A model generated the notes under the pieces. The model did no database searches. It was given only the letters and a program-made list of their open reading frames with translations, and was not told the DNA's origin. A stretch of 64,000 bases of DNA from Algibacter mikhailovii (lineage in GTDB: Bacteria; Bacteroidota; Bacteroidia; Flavobacteriales; Flavobacteriaceae), in contig NZ_BMWZ01000002.1 of the NCBI RefSeq assembly GCF_014651495.1, positions 62,001 through 126,000 on the forward strand. Direction: 5' to 3'. How positions within the stretch are numbered: the stretch's first letter is position 1; each line of letters opens with the position of its first letter. Made by a program: the position numbers and the translations under genes. Positions 27,773 to 35,255 of the stretch are shown one piece after another.

Positions 27773-28224
27773 TATATTTTATTTTTTGAGTCCATGATTA
27801 TAGTAACTGGGCCATCATTAATTAATTCAACTTTCATATCGGCTCCAAATTCACCAGTTTGGACACTTTTTCCTAAATCCTGTTCAAGTTGTTTAATAAA
27901 ACTTTGATATAAGGGTATGGCCACATCTGGCTTAGCCGCCTTAATATAACTGGGTCGGTTTCCTTTTTTTGTTGAGGCATGAAGCGTGAATTGACTAACC
28001 ACGATTATTTCGCCATTTATGTCTTTTATTGATGTATTCATCACTCCAGAATCATCACCAAAAACACGAAGGTTCACTATTTTGTTGGTAAGCCAACCAA
28101 TATCTTCAATAGTATCTTCATTAACTACACCTAGCAATATTAAAAGGCCATTCGCTATTGACACTACCTTTTTTTGCGCAATAGTAACACTTGCTTTAGA
28201 GACTCTTTGTACTACAACCTTCAT
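27772..28224 (-). CDS. dtd: D-aminoacyl-tRNA deacylase
   Basis: Removes D-amino acids mis-attached to tRNA. Typical motifs are SQFTLHASTKKGNRPSY near 77-93 and the C-terminal NDGPVTIIMDS containing the GlyPro pair needed for chiral proofreading. Length 150 is normal. It overlaps rsgA by 4 bases and the YdjM-like gene by one base, so it is within an operon. Confidence 0.96.
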   Translation of the reverse strand: MKVVVQRVSKASVTIAQKKVVSIANGLLILLGVVNEDTIEDIGWLTNKIVNLRVFGDDSGVMNTSIKDINGEIIVVSQFTLHASTKKGNRPSYIKAAKPDVAIPLYQSFIKQLEQDLGKSVQTGEFGADMKVELINDGPVTIIMDSKNKI

Positions 28225-29171
28225 TCTTTATCCCAAATATCGGTTCTGTAATGCTCATCTTCTCCTTCTAATATTTGCAAATAACTTCTGTACCGAGAGA
28301 ACGTAATTTGATCTTCATCCAGCGCTTTTTTCACGGCACATTTTGGCTCCTTGATATGCAAACAATTATTAAATTTACAATCTTGTTTCAGCTTGAAAAT
28401 TTCTGGAAAATAATCGCCCAACTCTTCCTTGTCCATATCTACTACCCCAAAGCCTTTTATTCCCGGTGTATCTATAATTCTGGCATCAAAACTTAAATCA
28501 AACATTTCGGCAAAAGTAGTGGTATGCTGGCCTTGCATATGTAGACTAGAAATTGCTTTAGTCTTTATATTTAAATCTGGCTCTATTGTATTTACCAGCG
28601 TTGATTTACCAACACCGGAATGCCCCGCGAACATACTCACTTTACCAAGCATCAAAGCCTTTACCTTATCGATATTTTTACCTGTTTTAGCAGAAACACC
28701 AATACATTCATAACCTATCTGCCTATAAATATGCGCTAAATACCGAACCTCATCAAGTGTATCCTTATCATAAACATCAATTTTATTGAACAACAATACG
28801 GTTTTAATGGAATACGCTTCGGCTGTAACCAAAAAACGGTCTATAAAACTGGTTAATGTAGGCGGGTTATTTATTGTTATTAATAAAAATACTTGATCTA
28901 AATTCGCCGCTATAATATGGGTTTGTTTGGATAAGTTTACGGATTTCCGAACAATATAATTCGTTCGTTCATGAATATTATGAATAATCCCAGACTCTTG
29001 ATTATTATTTGTTTCTACTTCAAAATCAACAACATCTCCAACTGCTATTGGGTTGGTACTTTTAATACCTTTAATTCTAAACTTACCTTTGATACGACAT
29101 TCATAGGTATGCCCCAATTCTGTCTTGACGGTGTACCAGCTCCCTGTTGATTTATATACTTTTCCTGTCAT
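28221..29171 (-). CDS. rsgA: Ribosome small-subunit maturation GTPase RsgA
   Basis: Circularly permuted GTPase for 30S subunit maturation. Motif order is G4 (NKID), then G1 (GHSGVGKSTLVN) and G3 (DTPGIKGFG), as expected for the permutation. An OB-fold N-terminus and C-terminal zinc motif DCKFNNCLHIKEPKC are present. Length 316 fits. A -7 box TATTTTTG at 29182-29189 precedes it. Confidence 0.97.
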   Translation of the reverse strand: MTGKVYKSTGSWYTVKTELGHTYECRIKGKFRIKGIKSTNPIAVGDVVDFEVETNNNQESGIIHNIHERTNYIVRKSVNLSKQTHIIAANLDQVFLLITINNPPTLTSFIDRFLVTAEAYSIKTVLLFNKIDVYDKDTLDEVRYLAHIYRQIGYECIGVSAKTGKNIDKVKALMLGKVSMFAGHSGVGKSTLVNTIEPDLNIKTKAISSLHMQGQHTTTFAEMFDLSFDARIIDTPGIKGFGVVDMDKEELGDYFPEIFKLKQDCKFNNCLHIKEPKCAVKKALDEDQITFSRYRSYLQILEGEDEHYRTDIWDKE

Positions 29172-29181
29172 AATAGTTTAT

Positions 29182-29189
29182 CAAAAATA
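29182..29189 (-). promoter_or_regulatory. Candidate -7 box of rsgA
   Basis: TATTTTTG on the minus strand exactly matches TANNTTTG, 10 bases before the ATG. A TTG at proper spacing is not clear. Confidence 0.35.
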
Positions 29190-29347
29190 GCCAATTACAT
29201 TAAAACACGCTTAAGAATATGACATAATTAAAATGAAAAACGCCATATCAAGGCAATAAATAAAGATTTAGACTAATCTGGATTTCACCATTCCAACACT
29301 ACCGGATAAATATCTATATTCGTTATTTAAATCTAAAACTATAAAAA

Positions 29348-29800
29348 ATGAAAAAGCTATTAATGGTTATTACAATTGCCCTATTTACTACTATTGAAAC
29401 TAATGCACAAATTGAATATAAAATAGTAACTAGTGTTGAATCTATAGTTTCTAGTGGTGCTGGACGTTCAAGAATTATAAGTGCCAATGAAGAAAAAAAC
29501 TACCAGGACTACACCAGTTCACAAACTGAAGAAGACTCGCATAGAAATAAATCTGATAGAAGCGATATAAGAGTTAAAAACTATGACGAAACTAAACTCT
29601 TAAACTTTTTTAATATTGGTGGCATTCGTTTTCAAAATATTGCTGCAAACGATGCTGTAATTACCTCTAAAATCAATACTATGGTTGCTGATGGCTGGGA
29701 ATTGGCTTATGTAACAAGTGCCGTTGAGAGTGACGCCGGAAAAGGTGATGGTAGTGGCATCTTTATTACGCGTTTTATTTTCAAAAGAAATAAACTGTAA
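29348..29800 (+). CDS. Small exported protein, function unknown
   Basis: The 150 residues begin with a signal peptide (LLMVITIALFTTIETNAQ). The middle is hydrophilic and rich in Ser, Arg, Glu and Asp. The C-terminal part INTMVADGWELAYVTSAVES followed by ITRFIFKR resembles the DUF4177-type layout, in which GWEL precedes a beta strand. I do not recognise a function. It is transcribed divergently from rsgA and is followed by a bidirectional terminator shared with the Phe/Tyr operon. Confidence 0.65.
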   Translation: MKKLLMVITIALFTTIETNAQIEYKIVTSVESIVSSGAGRSRIISANEEKNYQDYTSSQTEEDSHRNKSDRSDIRVKNYDETKLLNFFNIGGIRFQNIAANDAVITSKINTMVADGWELAYVTSAVESDAGKGDGSGIFITRFIFKRNKL

Positions 29801-29821
29801 TTATTATTTTACTTTAAAATT

Positions 29822-29850
29822 AAAAAAGCCTCCCAATGGGAGGCTTTTTT
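29822..29850. terminator. Bidirectional intrinsic terminator
   Basis: Arms 29822-29834 and 29838-29850 form a 13-bp stem (GCCTCCC with GGGAGGC at its core) with loop AAT. The flanking A and T runs serve both directions: the small exported gene ends at 29800, and the Phe/Tyr operon ends at 29855 on the other strand. Confidence 0.9.
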
Positions 29851-29854
29851 AATA

Positions 29855-30937
29855 CTAACCGTTTATTATTTTTTCTTGATGATTAATTGATTCTTGATGA
29901 ACCGCCTTAAACATTCTTAGAATAAACTCTTCACTTAAACCATGCTGCTCCCCTTCAATAACCATTTTTCCTAAAATCTCGTTCCATCGTTTATTTTGTA
30001 AAACCGCAACGTTTTTAGTTTTCTTTAGAGCTCCAATACCATCTGCAGCTTCCATACGTTTGCCTAATAACTCTATAATTTGATTATCAACAACATCAAT
30101 TTGGGCTCTTAAAGTATTTAATGTTTTATTGTAATCTTCTTCAGAACTGCCTTCTTTTCTAATTTTTAAATCTACCATTATTTGAACTAAAGTTTCAGGT
30201 GTTACTTGCTGTGCAGCATCACTCCATGCATTTTCAGGATCATAATGTGTCTCAATCATTAAACCGTCAAAGTTTAAATCTAAAGCTTCTTGAGACACCT
30301 CCATAATCATATCTCTTTTTCCAGTAATATGAGACGGGTCATTAATTAATGGAATATCAGGAAACTTGTTCTGAAACTCAATAGCCAATTGCCATTCTGG
30401 CGTATTTCTAAATTTTGTTTTCGCGTATGTAGAAAACCCTCTATGAATTGCTCCAATATTTTGCACACCAGATTTGTAAATTCTTTCAATGCCTCCTAAC
30501 CATAAAGCTAAATCTGGATTTACTGGATTCTTAATTAATACGGGCTTATCTGTACCTTCTAGCGCATCTGCAATTTCCTGCATGATAAAAGGAGACACTG
30601 TAGAACGTGCACCAATCCATAATAAATCAATATCATGCTCTAATGCTAATTTTACGTGAGCTGCATTAGCAACTTCCGTACATACTTTCATTCCAGTTTC
30701 TTCCTTAACTTTTTGTAACCATTTTAAACCTAAGGCTCCAACCCCTTCAAACATACCTGGTCTAGTTCTTGGCTTCCATATACCTGCTCTAAAATAGCTT
30801 ACATCAGTATCTTTAAGCTCATGGGCTATTTTTAAAACTTGCTCTTCTGTTTCAGCACTGCATGGTCCAGCAATTACTAAAGGATGATTTAAGTTTAAAT
30901 CATCTAACCAGGCTCTCATTTCTTTGTTGTTTTCCAT
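29855..30937 (-). CDS. DAHP synthase fused to chorismate mutase
   Basis: The N-terminal 260 residues are a type I-beta 3-deoxy-7-phosphoheptulonate synthase, which joins PEP and erythrose 4-phosphate. Motifs AGPCSAET, GIWKPRTRPG, IKNPVNPD and NDPSHITGKRD are all visible. The C-terminal 90 residues (NTLRAQIDVVDNQIIELLGKRM) form an AroQ-type chorismate mutase that makes prephenate. The fusion thus both starts the pathway and commits it to Phe/Tyr, and is common in Bacteroidota. It is the last gene of the operon behind the pheA attenuator, 4 bases after tyrA. Confidence 0.94.
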   Translation of the reverse strand: MENNKEMRAWLDDLNLNHPLVIAGPCSAETEEQVLKIAHELKDTDVSYFRAGIWKPRTRPGMFEGVGALGLKWLQKVKEETGMKVCTEVANAAHVKLALEHDIDLLWIGARSTVSPFIMQEIADALEGTDKPVLIKNPVNPDLALWLGGIERIYKSGVQNIGAIHRGFSTYAKTKFRNTPEWQLAIEFQNKFPDIPLINDPSHITGKRDMIMEVSQEALDLNFDGLMIETHYDPENAWSDAAQQVTPETLVQIMVDLKIRKEGSSEEDYNKTLNTLRAQIDVVDNQIIELLGKRMEAADGIGALKKTKNVAVLQNKRWNEILGKMVIEGEQHGLSEEFILRMFKAVHQESINHQEKIING

Positions 30938-30941
30938 AATT

Positions 30942-31799
30942 TTACTCTTGACTAATTCCTTTTAATATATCTTTAATGTGATTTGTATTTTTCATCTCAG
31001 TATTAATGGCATCAAAATCATTTGCCTGCATTAACTCCTTAAACTGAGTCAGGTTTTCTATATATTCTTCCAAGGTCTCGATGACGTTGGTTTTGTTTTG
31101 TTCAAAAATAGGTGTCCACATTTCTGGGGAACTTTTTGCTAAACGTACTGTTGAAGCAAATCCACTGCCTGCCATGTCAAAAATATCACGTTCATTCTTC
31201 TCTTTCTCAATAACTGTTTTTCCCAACATGAATGAACTGATATGTGACAAGTGAGACATGTAGGCTATGTGCTTATCATGTGCTTCTGGGTTCATATATC
31301 TTATGCGCATACCAATATCGGTAAACAATTTCAAAGCTTTTTCTTGAAGTTTAAAAGTTGTTTTTTCTACTTCACAAACAATATTTGTTTTACCAGCGAA
31401 CAACCCTTCAATAGCCGCCGTAGGTCCAGAATGCTCGGTACCTGCAATAGGGTGCATTGCTAAAAAGTTTCTTCTTTTAGGATGATTTTCAACCGCCTTA
31501 CAAATATCCACTTTAGTAGATCCAGCATCAACCACCAAACCAGTATCTGAGATCTTGTCTAATACGGTTGGCAACAACTGCACAGTCGCATTAACCGGAA
31601 TAGAAATTATAACCAAATCAGCATTCGCAAGATCATCTAAAGTTGCCTTTTTATCAATTAAACCTAGCTCTAATGCTGTGTTCAAGGTGGTTTCTTTTCT
31701 ACTAATACCGTGAATAACCACCTCTGGATTATTTTTCTTTATATCAATACAAAGACTCCCTCCTATTAAACCAACCCCTATGGCGTATATATTCTTCAT
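30942..31799 (-). CDS. tyrA: Prephenate dehydrogenase
   Basis: Oxidatively decarboxylates prephenate to 4-hydroxyphenylpyruvate for tyrosine. The N-terminal Rossmann motif GVGLIGGSLC, the LAMHPIAGTEHSGP substrate region near 120-134, and HIAYMSHLSHISS near 179 are typical. The length of 285 lacks an ACT domain, so feedback inhibition by tyrosine is not predicted from this protein; regulation may rest on attenuation and the DAHP synthase. It is 2 bases after the aminotransferase. Confidence 0.94.
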   Translation of the reverse strand: MKNIYAIGVGLIGGSLCIDIKKNNPEVVIHGISRKETTLNTALELGLIDKKATLDDLANADLVIISIPVNATVQLLPTVLDKISDTGLVVDAGSTKVDICKAVENHPKRRNFLAMHPIAGTEHSGPTAAIEGLFAGKTNIVCEVEKTTFKLQEKALKLFTDIGMRIRYMNPEAHDKHIAYMSHLSHISSFMLGKTVIEKEKNERDIFDMAGSGFASTVRLAKSSPEMWTPIFEQNKTNVIETLEEYIENLTQFKELMQANDFDAINTEMKNTNHIKDILKGISQE

Positions 31800-31801
31800 A
31801 T

Positions 31802-32947
31802 CTATTCTACTCTTGCTATGGCTTCTTCAATGTTCTCTGTTGAGGCACATAAAGAAAACCTTATATACCCTTCTCCTTTAGTTCCAAATACAGTTCCCGG
31901 TGTTATAAAAATATGATTCTCCTTCAACACCAAATCAATAAACTCTTCAGACTTTAAATATGCCGGCAATTTAGCCCAAACAAACATACCTGTTGCATTT
32001 TTATCATAAGTACAATTTAATGCATCAGCCAATTTCCAAACTAAATCTCTACGTTCCTTATATACATTATTTAGTGTTGCAAACCACATTTTTGAACACT
32101 TTAGGGCTTCAACAGCTCCTTTCTGAATGCCATAAAACATACCAGAATCCATGTTACTTTTTACTTTTAAAATATTCTTAATATGCACACTATCGCCTAC
32201 AACCATACCTACACGCCAGCCAGCCATATTAAACGTTTTACTTAGAGAGTTAAGTTCTAAACAAACATCTTTAGCCCCTTCTACACTTAGGATACTTTTT
32301 GGCTCATCATTTAAAATGAAACTGTATGGATTATCATTGACTATTAAAATATTATGGCGTTTACCAAAGGCCACTAAATCTTCAAACACCGTTTTTGAGG
32401 GTTGTGCCCCTGTAGGCATATGCGGATAATTTACCCACATGATTTTAACCTTAGTTAAATCTGTTTTTTCTAAAGCCGCAAAGTCTGGTTGCCAATTGTT
32501 GGCTTCATCCAATTCATAAAGCACGCCCTTAGCTCCAACCAATTTTGTAACCGATTGATAGGTGGGGTATCCTGGGTTTGGAATTAACACTTCATCGCCT
32601 TCATTTAAATAAGCCATTGAAATGTGCATAATCCCCTCTTTACTTCCCATTAATGGTAATATCTCTGTATTTGGGCTTAGGCTTACAGAAAAATGCGCCT
32701 TATAGAATTTAGAAATGGCATTTCTAAGCTCAGGAAGTCCTTGATAACTTTGATATTTATGCGCATTAGCATCTTGGAAGCTTTCAGATATAGCATCCAA
32801 AACTTTTTTTGGAGGTTGTAAATCCGGACTTCCAATTCCTAAACTAATAATAGGTTTTCCGCTTGCAATAAGCAAACCAACCTCTCTTAGCTTCTTTGAA
32901 AAGTAGTACTCTTCAACAGTTTGCAATCTGTTTGCTACTTCAATCAT
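31802..32947 (-). CDS. Class I/II aminotransferase, probably aromatic
   Basis: PLP-dependent aminotransferase of 381 residues. LNSLSKTFNMAGWRVG near 230-245 carries the Schiff-base Lys, with YPTYQ and NDNPYSF typical of the fold type I family. Sitting between pheA and tyrA it should form phenylalanine and tyrosine from the corresponding keto acids; this is inferred from context, as sequence alone cannot fix the substrate (aspartate-like activity is possible). It overlaps pheA by 4 bases and precedes tyrA by 2. Confidence 0.9.
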   Translation of the reverse strand: MIEVANRLQTVEEYYFSKKLREVGLLIASGKPIISLGIGSPDLQPPKKVLDAISESFQDANAHKYQSYQGLPELRNAISKFYKAHFSVSLSPNTEILPLMGSKEGIMHISMAYLNEGDEVLIPNPGYPTYQSVTKLVGAKGVLYELDEANNWQPDFAALEKTDLTKVKIMWVNYPHMPTGAQPSKTVFEDLVAFGKRHNILIVNDNPYSFILNDEPKSILSVEGAKDVCLELNSLSKTFNMAGWRVGMVVGDSVHIKNILKVKSNMDSGMFYGIQKGAVEALKCSKMWFATLNNVYKERRDLVWKLADALNCTYDKNATGMFVWAKLPAYLKSEEFIDLVLKENHIFITPGTVFGTKGEGYIRFSLCASTENIEEAIARVE

Positions 32948-33771
32948 ACCTTGGCATTTTTATATTCCCCTAATACTTTAAATCCTTCACCCATAATATC
33001 TATAACAGATTTTGCTTTTTTGAAATCTTCATAATTTTCAAATGTTACATCCACAAAAAAAGCATATTTCCAAGGGGTCTCTACAATAGGTAAAGATTGA
33101 ATTTTTGTTAGGTTTAATTTACAATCACTCAATACATTTAATATTGTAGCAAGGCTTCCTCGTTTATGGTTGGCTTCAAACTTAATCGAGGCTTTATTAA
33201 TTTCATTTTCTGCAACTTCAGAATTGGTTCGCTTAACAATAACAAAACGGGTTTCATTATGTTTTATAGTCTGAATACTATGTGCTAAAATATTTAATTC
33301 AAAAATTTGGGCTGCCGCTACACTTGCAATTGCTGCTATTTCAGGTATTTGACCTTCTTGAATTCGTCTAGCAACTTCAGCCGTATCCTTATCTTCTACC
33401 AATTTAATATGCGGATGCTTTTTAAAAAACTCTTTACATTGCAATAATGCCATGGGATGAGAATACACTTCCTTTATGTCACTAATAGCTTGATTAGGAA
33501 GCGCCATTAAATTGTGTTGTATATCTAAGTAATGCTCGCCAACGATATGCAAACCATATTTGTCTATGAGCGCATAATTAGGAATTATAGATCCGGCAAT
33601 AGAATTCTCTAAAGCCATTATAGCCGCATCACATTCTTCAATTATTAAAGAATCAACCACTCTATCAAATGTCATACACTCAATAGAATGAACAGTGTTT
33701 TCAAAAAATTGCTGTGACACAATATGATGAAAAGATCCTTTAACCCCTTGTATTGCAACTGTTTTTATCAA
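32944..33771 (-). CDS. pheA: Prephenate dehydratase with ACT domain
   Basis: Converts prephenate to phenylpyruvate. The catalytic region includes NETRFVIVKR (the conserved TRF motif). A C-terminal ACT domain begins around residue 195 (GSLATILNVLSDCKLNLTKIQSLPI), a probable phenylalanine sensor for allosteric inhibition. At 275 residues there is no chorismate mutase domain; that activity is on the fused DAHP synthase downstream. It is the first structural gene after the attenuator leader, overlapping the aminotransferase by 4 bases. Confidence 0.95.
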   Translation of the reverse strand: MIKTVAIQGVKGSFHHIVSQQFFENTVHSIECMTFDRVVDSLIIEECDAAIMALENSIAGSIIPNYALIDKYGLHIVGEHYLDIQHNLMALPNQAISDIKEVYSHPMALLQCKEFFKKHPHIKLVEDKDTAEVARRIQEGQIPEIAAIASVAAAQIFELNILAHSIQTIKHNETRFVIVKRTNSEVAENEINKASIKFEANHKRGSLATILNVLSDCKLNLTKIQSLPIVETPWKYAFFVDVTFENYEDFKKAKSVIDIMGEGFKVLGEYKNAKV

Positions 33772-33822
33772 AATTTATTACTTTAATTCCTTTTAAGAAT
33801 TGGTTTTTATTAATCGTTAAAC

Positions 33823-33851
33823 AAAAAAAAGTCCCGATTTTCATCGAGACT
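33823..33851 (-). terminator. Attenuator terminator in the pheA leader
   Basis: On the minus strand AGTCTCGAT (33851-33843), loop GAAA and ATCGGGACT (33838-33830) form a 9-bp stem with one U-G pair, followed by a run of U (33829-33823). It is upstream of pheA and downstream of a Phe/Tyr-rich leader peptide ORF, so it would end transcription before the structural genes. The GAAA loop is a stable GNRA tetraloop. Confidence 0.88.
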
Positions 33852-33894
33852 CATCATGTTAATTTATGTTTTAAATTATACACACAACGTCTCG
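33845..33894 (-). promoter_or_regulatory. Antiterminator pairing of the pheA attenuator
   Basis: The minus-strand segment CGAGAC (33894-33889), inside the last leader codons, is complementary to GTCTCG (33850-33845), the 5' arm of the terminator. The two pairings exclude each other. A ribosome stalled on the upstream Phe/Tyr codons would leave CGAGAC free to hold off the terminator; a ribosome reaching the stop codon would cover it and let the terminator form. The core helix is only 6 bp, so folding calculations should confirm it. Confidence 0.7.
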
Positions 33895-33947
33895 TTTCCT
33901 TTGCTAAAAAAGAAATAGTCGTTAAAATATGTATAATATACTGTCAT
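33876..33947 (-). CDS. Phe/Tyr leader peptide of the pheA operon
   Basis: A 23-codon ORF starting ATG at 33947 and ending TAA at 33876. The peptide begins MTV and continues YYTYFNDYFFF, then SKGNETLCV. Four of the residues are Tyr and four are Phe (35% together), with three Phe in a row. It precedes an intrinsic terminator and a mutually exclusive hairpin, as in classical amino-acid operon leaders. No good Shine-Dalgarno is seen, as usual in this phylum. This is a predicted regulatory peptide, not a functional enzyme. Confidence 0.82.
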   Translation of the reverse strand: MTVYYTYFNDYFFFSKGNETLCV

Positions 33948-33963
33948 CGTTCTTATTATGCCG

Positions 33964-33994
33964 CTAAAGTAAAGAATTATTTAAGAAAACAAAA
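33964..33994 (-). promoter_or_regulatory. Candidate promoter of the pheA leader
   Basis: TTTTG (33994-33990) and TACTTTAG (33971-33964) on the minus strand are 18 bases apart, close to the flavobacterial promoter pattern; the -7 has one mismatch from TANNTTTG. Transcription starting near 33957 would give about 10 bases before the leader-peptide ATG. Confidence 0.45.
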
Positions 33995-34074
33995 CCTCAA
34001 AAAACCTTTTTTACAGAATTATGAAAAGTTTTAAAGATTTTATAGCAAAACTTCCATTACATTATATAATCAAT

Positions 34075-34082
34075 TATTTTTG
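34075..34082 (+). promoter_or_regulatory. Candidate -7 box of gldA
   Basis: TATTTTTG matches TANNTTTG and lies 18 bases before the gldA ATG, predicting a very short 5' leader. No TTG lies at the usual upstream distance. Confidence 0.4.
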
Positions 34083-34099
34083 AACAAATAAATTTAAAT

Positions 34100-34996
34100 A
34101 TGTCCATTGAAGTAGAAGGGGTTACAAAACTTTACGGTAATCAAAAAGCGCTAAACAACATTTCGTTTGGAGTTAAGAAACCTGAAATAGTAGGTTTTTT
34201 AGGACCAAATGGTGCTGGCAAGTCCACCATGATGAAAATTTTGACTACCTATATTCATGCAGATCAAGGTATAGCCAAGGTAAATGGATTTGATGTAGTA
34301 AAAAACACGAAGGCTGTACAACAAAATGTTGGTTATTTACCCGAGCACAACCCTTTATATTTGGAACAATATGTAAAGGAGTACCTCAGTTTCAATGCCA
34401 ATATTTACAAAATAAGTAAGCCTCGGATTGAAGAGGTTATTGAACTCACTGGGTTAACGCCGGAGTCTCACAAGAAAATAGGTCAACTCTCCAAAGGATA
34501 TAGACAACGTGTTGGATTGGCTAACGCTTTATTACATGATCCCGAAGTATTAATCTTAGATGAGCCAACCACCGGCCTAGACCCCAATCAACTTATTGAT
34601 ATTAGAAACCTCATCAAAACCATAGGAAAAACTAAAACAGTTTTTCTATCAACACATATAATGCAAGAAGTTGAGGCCATGTGTGACCGGGTCATAATCA
34701 TAAATAAAGGTGAGATTGTTGCTGACAAAAAATTAAAAGATTTAAGAGACGAAAAAGAGCAAGTGGTTATTGTTGAATTTGATTATCGCGTTGAAGATGC
34801 CTTTTTGTTAAAACTACCAAAGGTGGAGCAAGTCAAAAACACTTATGGCTTTGTTTACGAAATTACCTTTAAAACATCTGAAGATATGCGTTCGCATGTA
34901 TTTGATTTTGCGCATGACAATCAATTAAAAATTCTTCAGCTAAATCAAAAAAACGCAAGTCTTGAAGGCTTATTTCGAGAATTAACTTCTGAATAA
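34100..34996 (+). CDS. gldA: Gliding motility ABC transporter ATPase GldA
   Basis: ATP-binding subunit of the GldAFG complex associated with flavobacterial gliding. Walker A (GPNGAGKST near 37), ABC signature (LSKGYRQRVG near 134), Walker B with LILDEPTTGLDP near 154 and a switch His (STHIMQEVE) are all intact. The length is 298. It is unaccompanied here: gldF and gldG are not adjacent, as in other flavobacteria, so the pairing is by family knowledge. A generic gliding/copper-type ABC ATPase cannot be wholly excluded. Confidence 0.9.
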   Translation: MSIEVEGVTKLYGNQKALNNISFGVKKPEIVGFLGPNGAGKSTMMKILTTYIHADQGIAKVNGFDVVKNTKAVQQNVGYLPEHNPLYLEQYVKEYLSFNANIYKISKPRIEEVIELTGLTPESHKKIGQLSKGYRQRVGLANALLHDPEVLILDEPTTGLDPNQLIDIRNLIKTIGKTKTVFLSTHIMQEVEAMCDRVIIINKGEIVADKKLKDLRDEKEQVVIVEFDYRVEDAFLLKLPKVEQVKNTYGFVYEITFKTSEDMRSHVFDFAHDNQLKILQLNQKNASLEGLFRELTSE

Positions 34997-35038
34997 CTCA
35001 CAAGTTTTTATGGCGATGTAATGGATTACATTTATTGT

Positions 35039-35052
35039 ATGATAAATATCAT
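35039..35052. promoter_or_regulatory. CRP/FNR-like inverted repeat upstream of pta
   Basis: ATGATAAATATCAT has ATGATA/TATCAT arms; its inner TGAT-N4-ATCA matches the FNR half-site layout. A -7 box TAGTTTTG lies at 35075-35082, so the repeat would sit about 43 bases before a start near 35089, close to a class II activator position. No TTG is found at normal spacing. Regulator identity is inference. Confidence 0.35.
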
Positions 35053-35098
35053 TAAGTTGAATTTTTGAAGGTATTAGTTTTGTATAAGTATTTTTACT

Positions 35099-35116
35099 AA
35101 ATTGGTTAACCAATTT
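35099..35116. repeat. 18-base perfect palindrome upstream of pta
   Basis: AAATTGGTTAACCAATTT is its own reverse complement over all 18 bases. It lies 140 bases before the pta ATG, just after the TAGTTTTG box, so it overlaps the likely transcript start and may be an operator. A further TAATTTTG (35160-35167) downstream could be a second -7 box. Confidence 0.45.
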
Positions 35117-35255
35117 GATGTTTATGACAAATATCAGCTTAACATCAACAATGAGGTAGTAATTTTGCCCAAAGATTAATTTTAAACAAATGTGTTTGGA
35201 TACTTAGACACTCTATGAGTTTTGTAGTATTTTTAAACTCTTATAAACAGAAATA

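Larger units (their letters stand above)
33772..34099. other. 328-base leader and divergent promoter region
   Basis: This stretch holds the pheA leader described separately, its candidate promoter and the gldA promoter. No RNA gene was recognised. The right part (34000-34070) is AT-rich with no clear structure. Confidence 0.6.

Noticed and set aside
33753-34034. 93-residue plus-strand frame across the pheA leader
   Set aside because: It runs antisense through the leader, terminator and promoter; the product looks random and has no conserved features.
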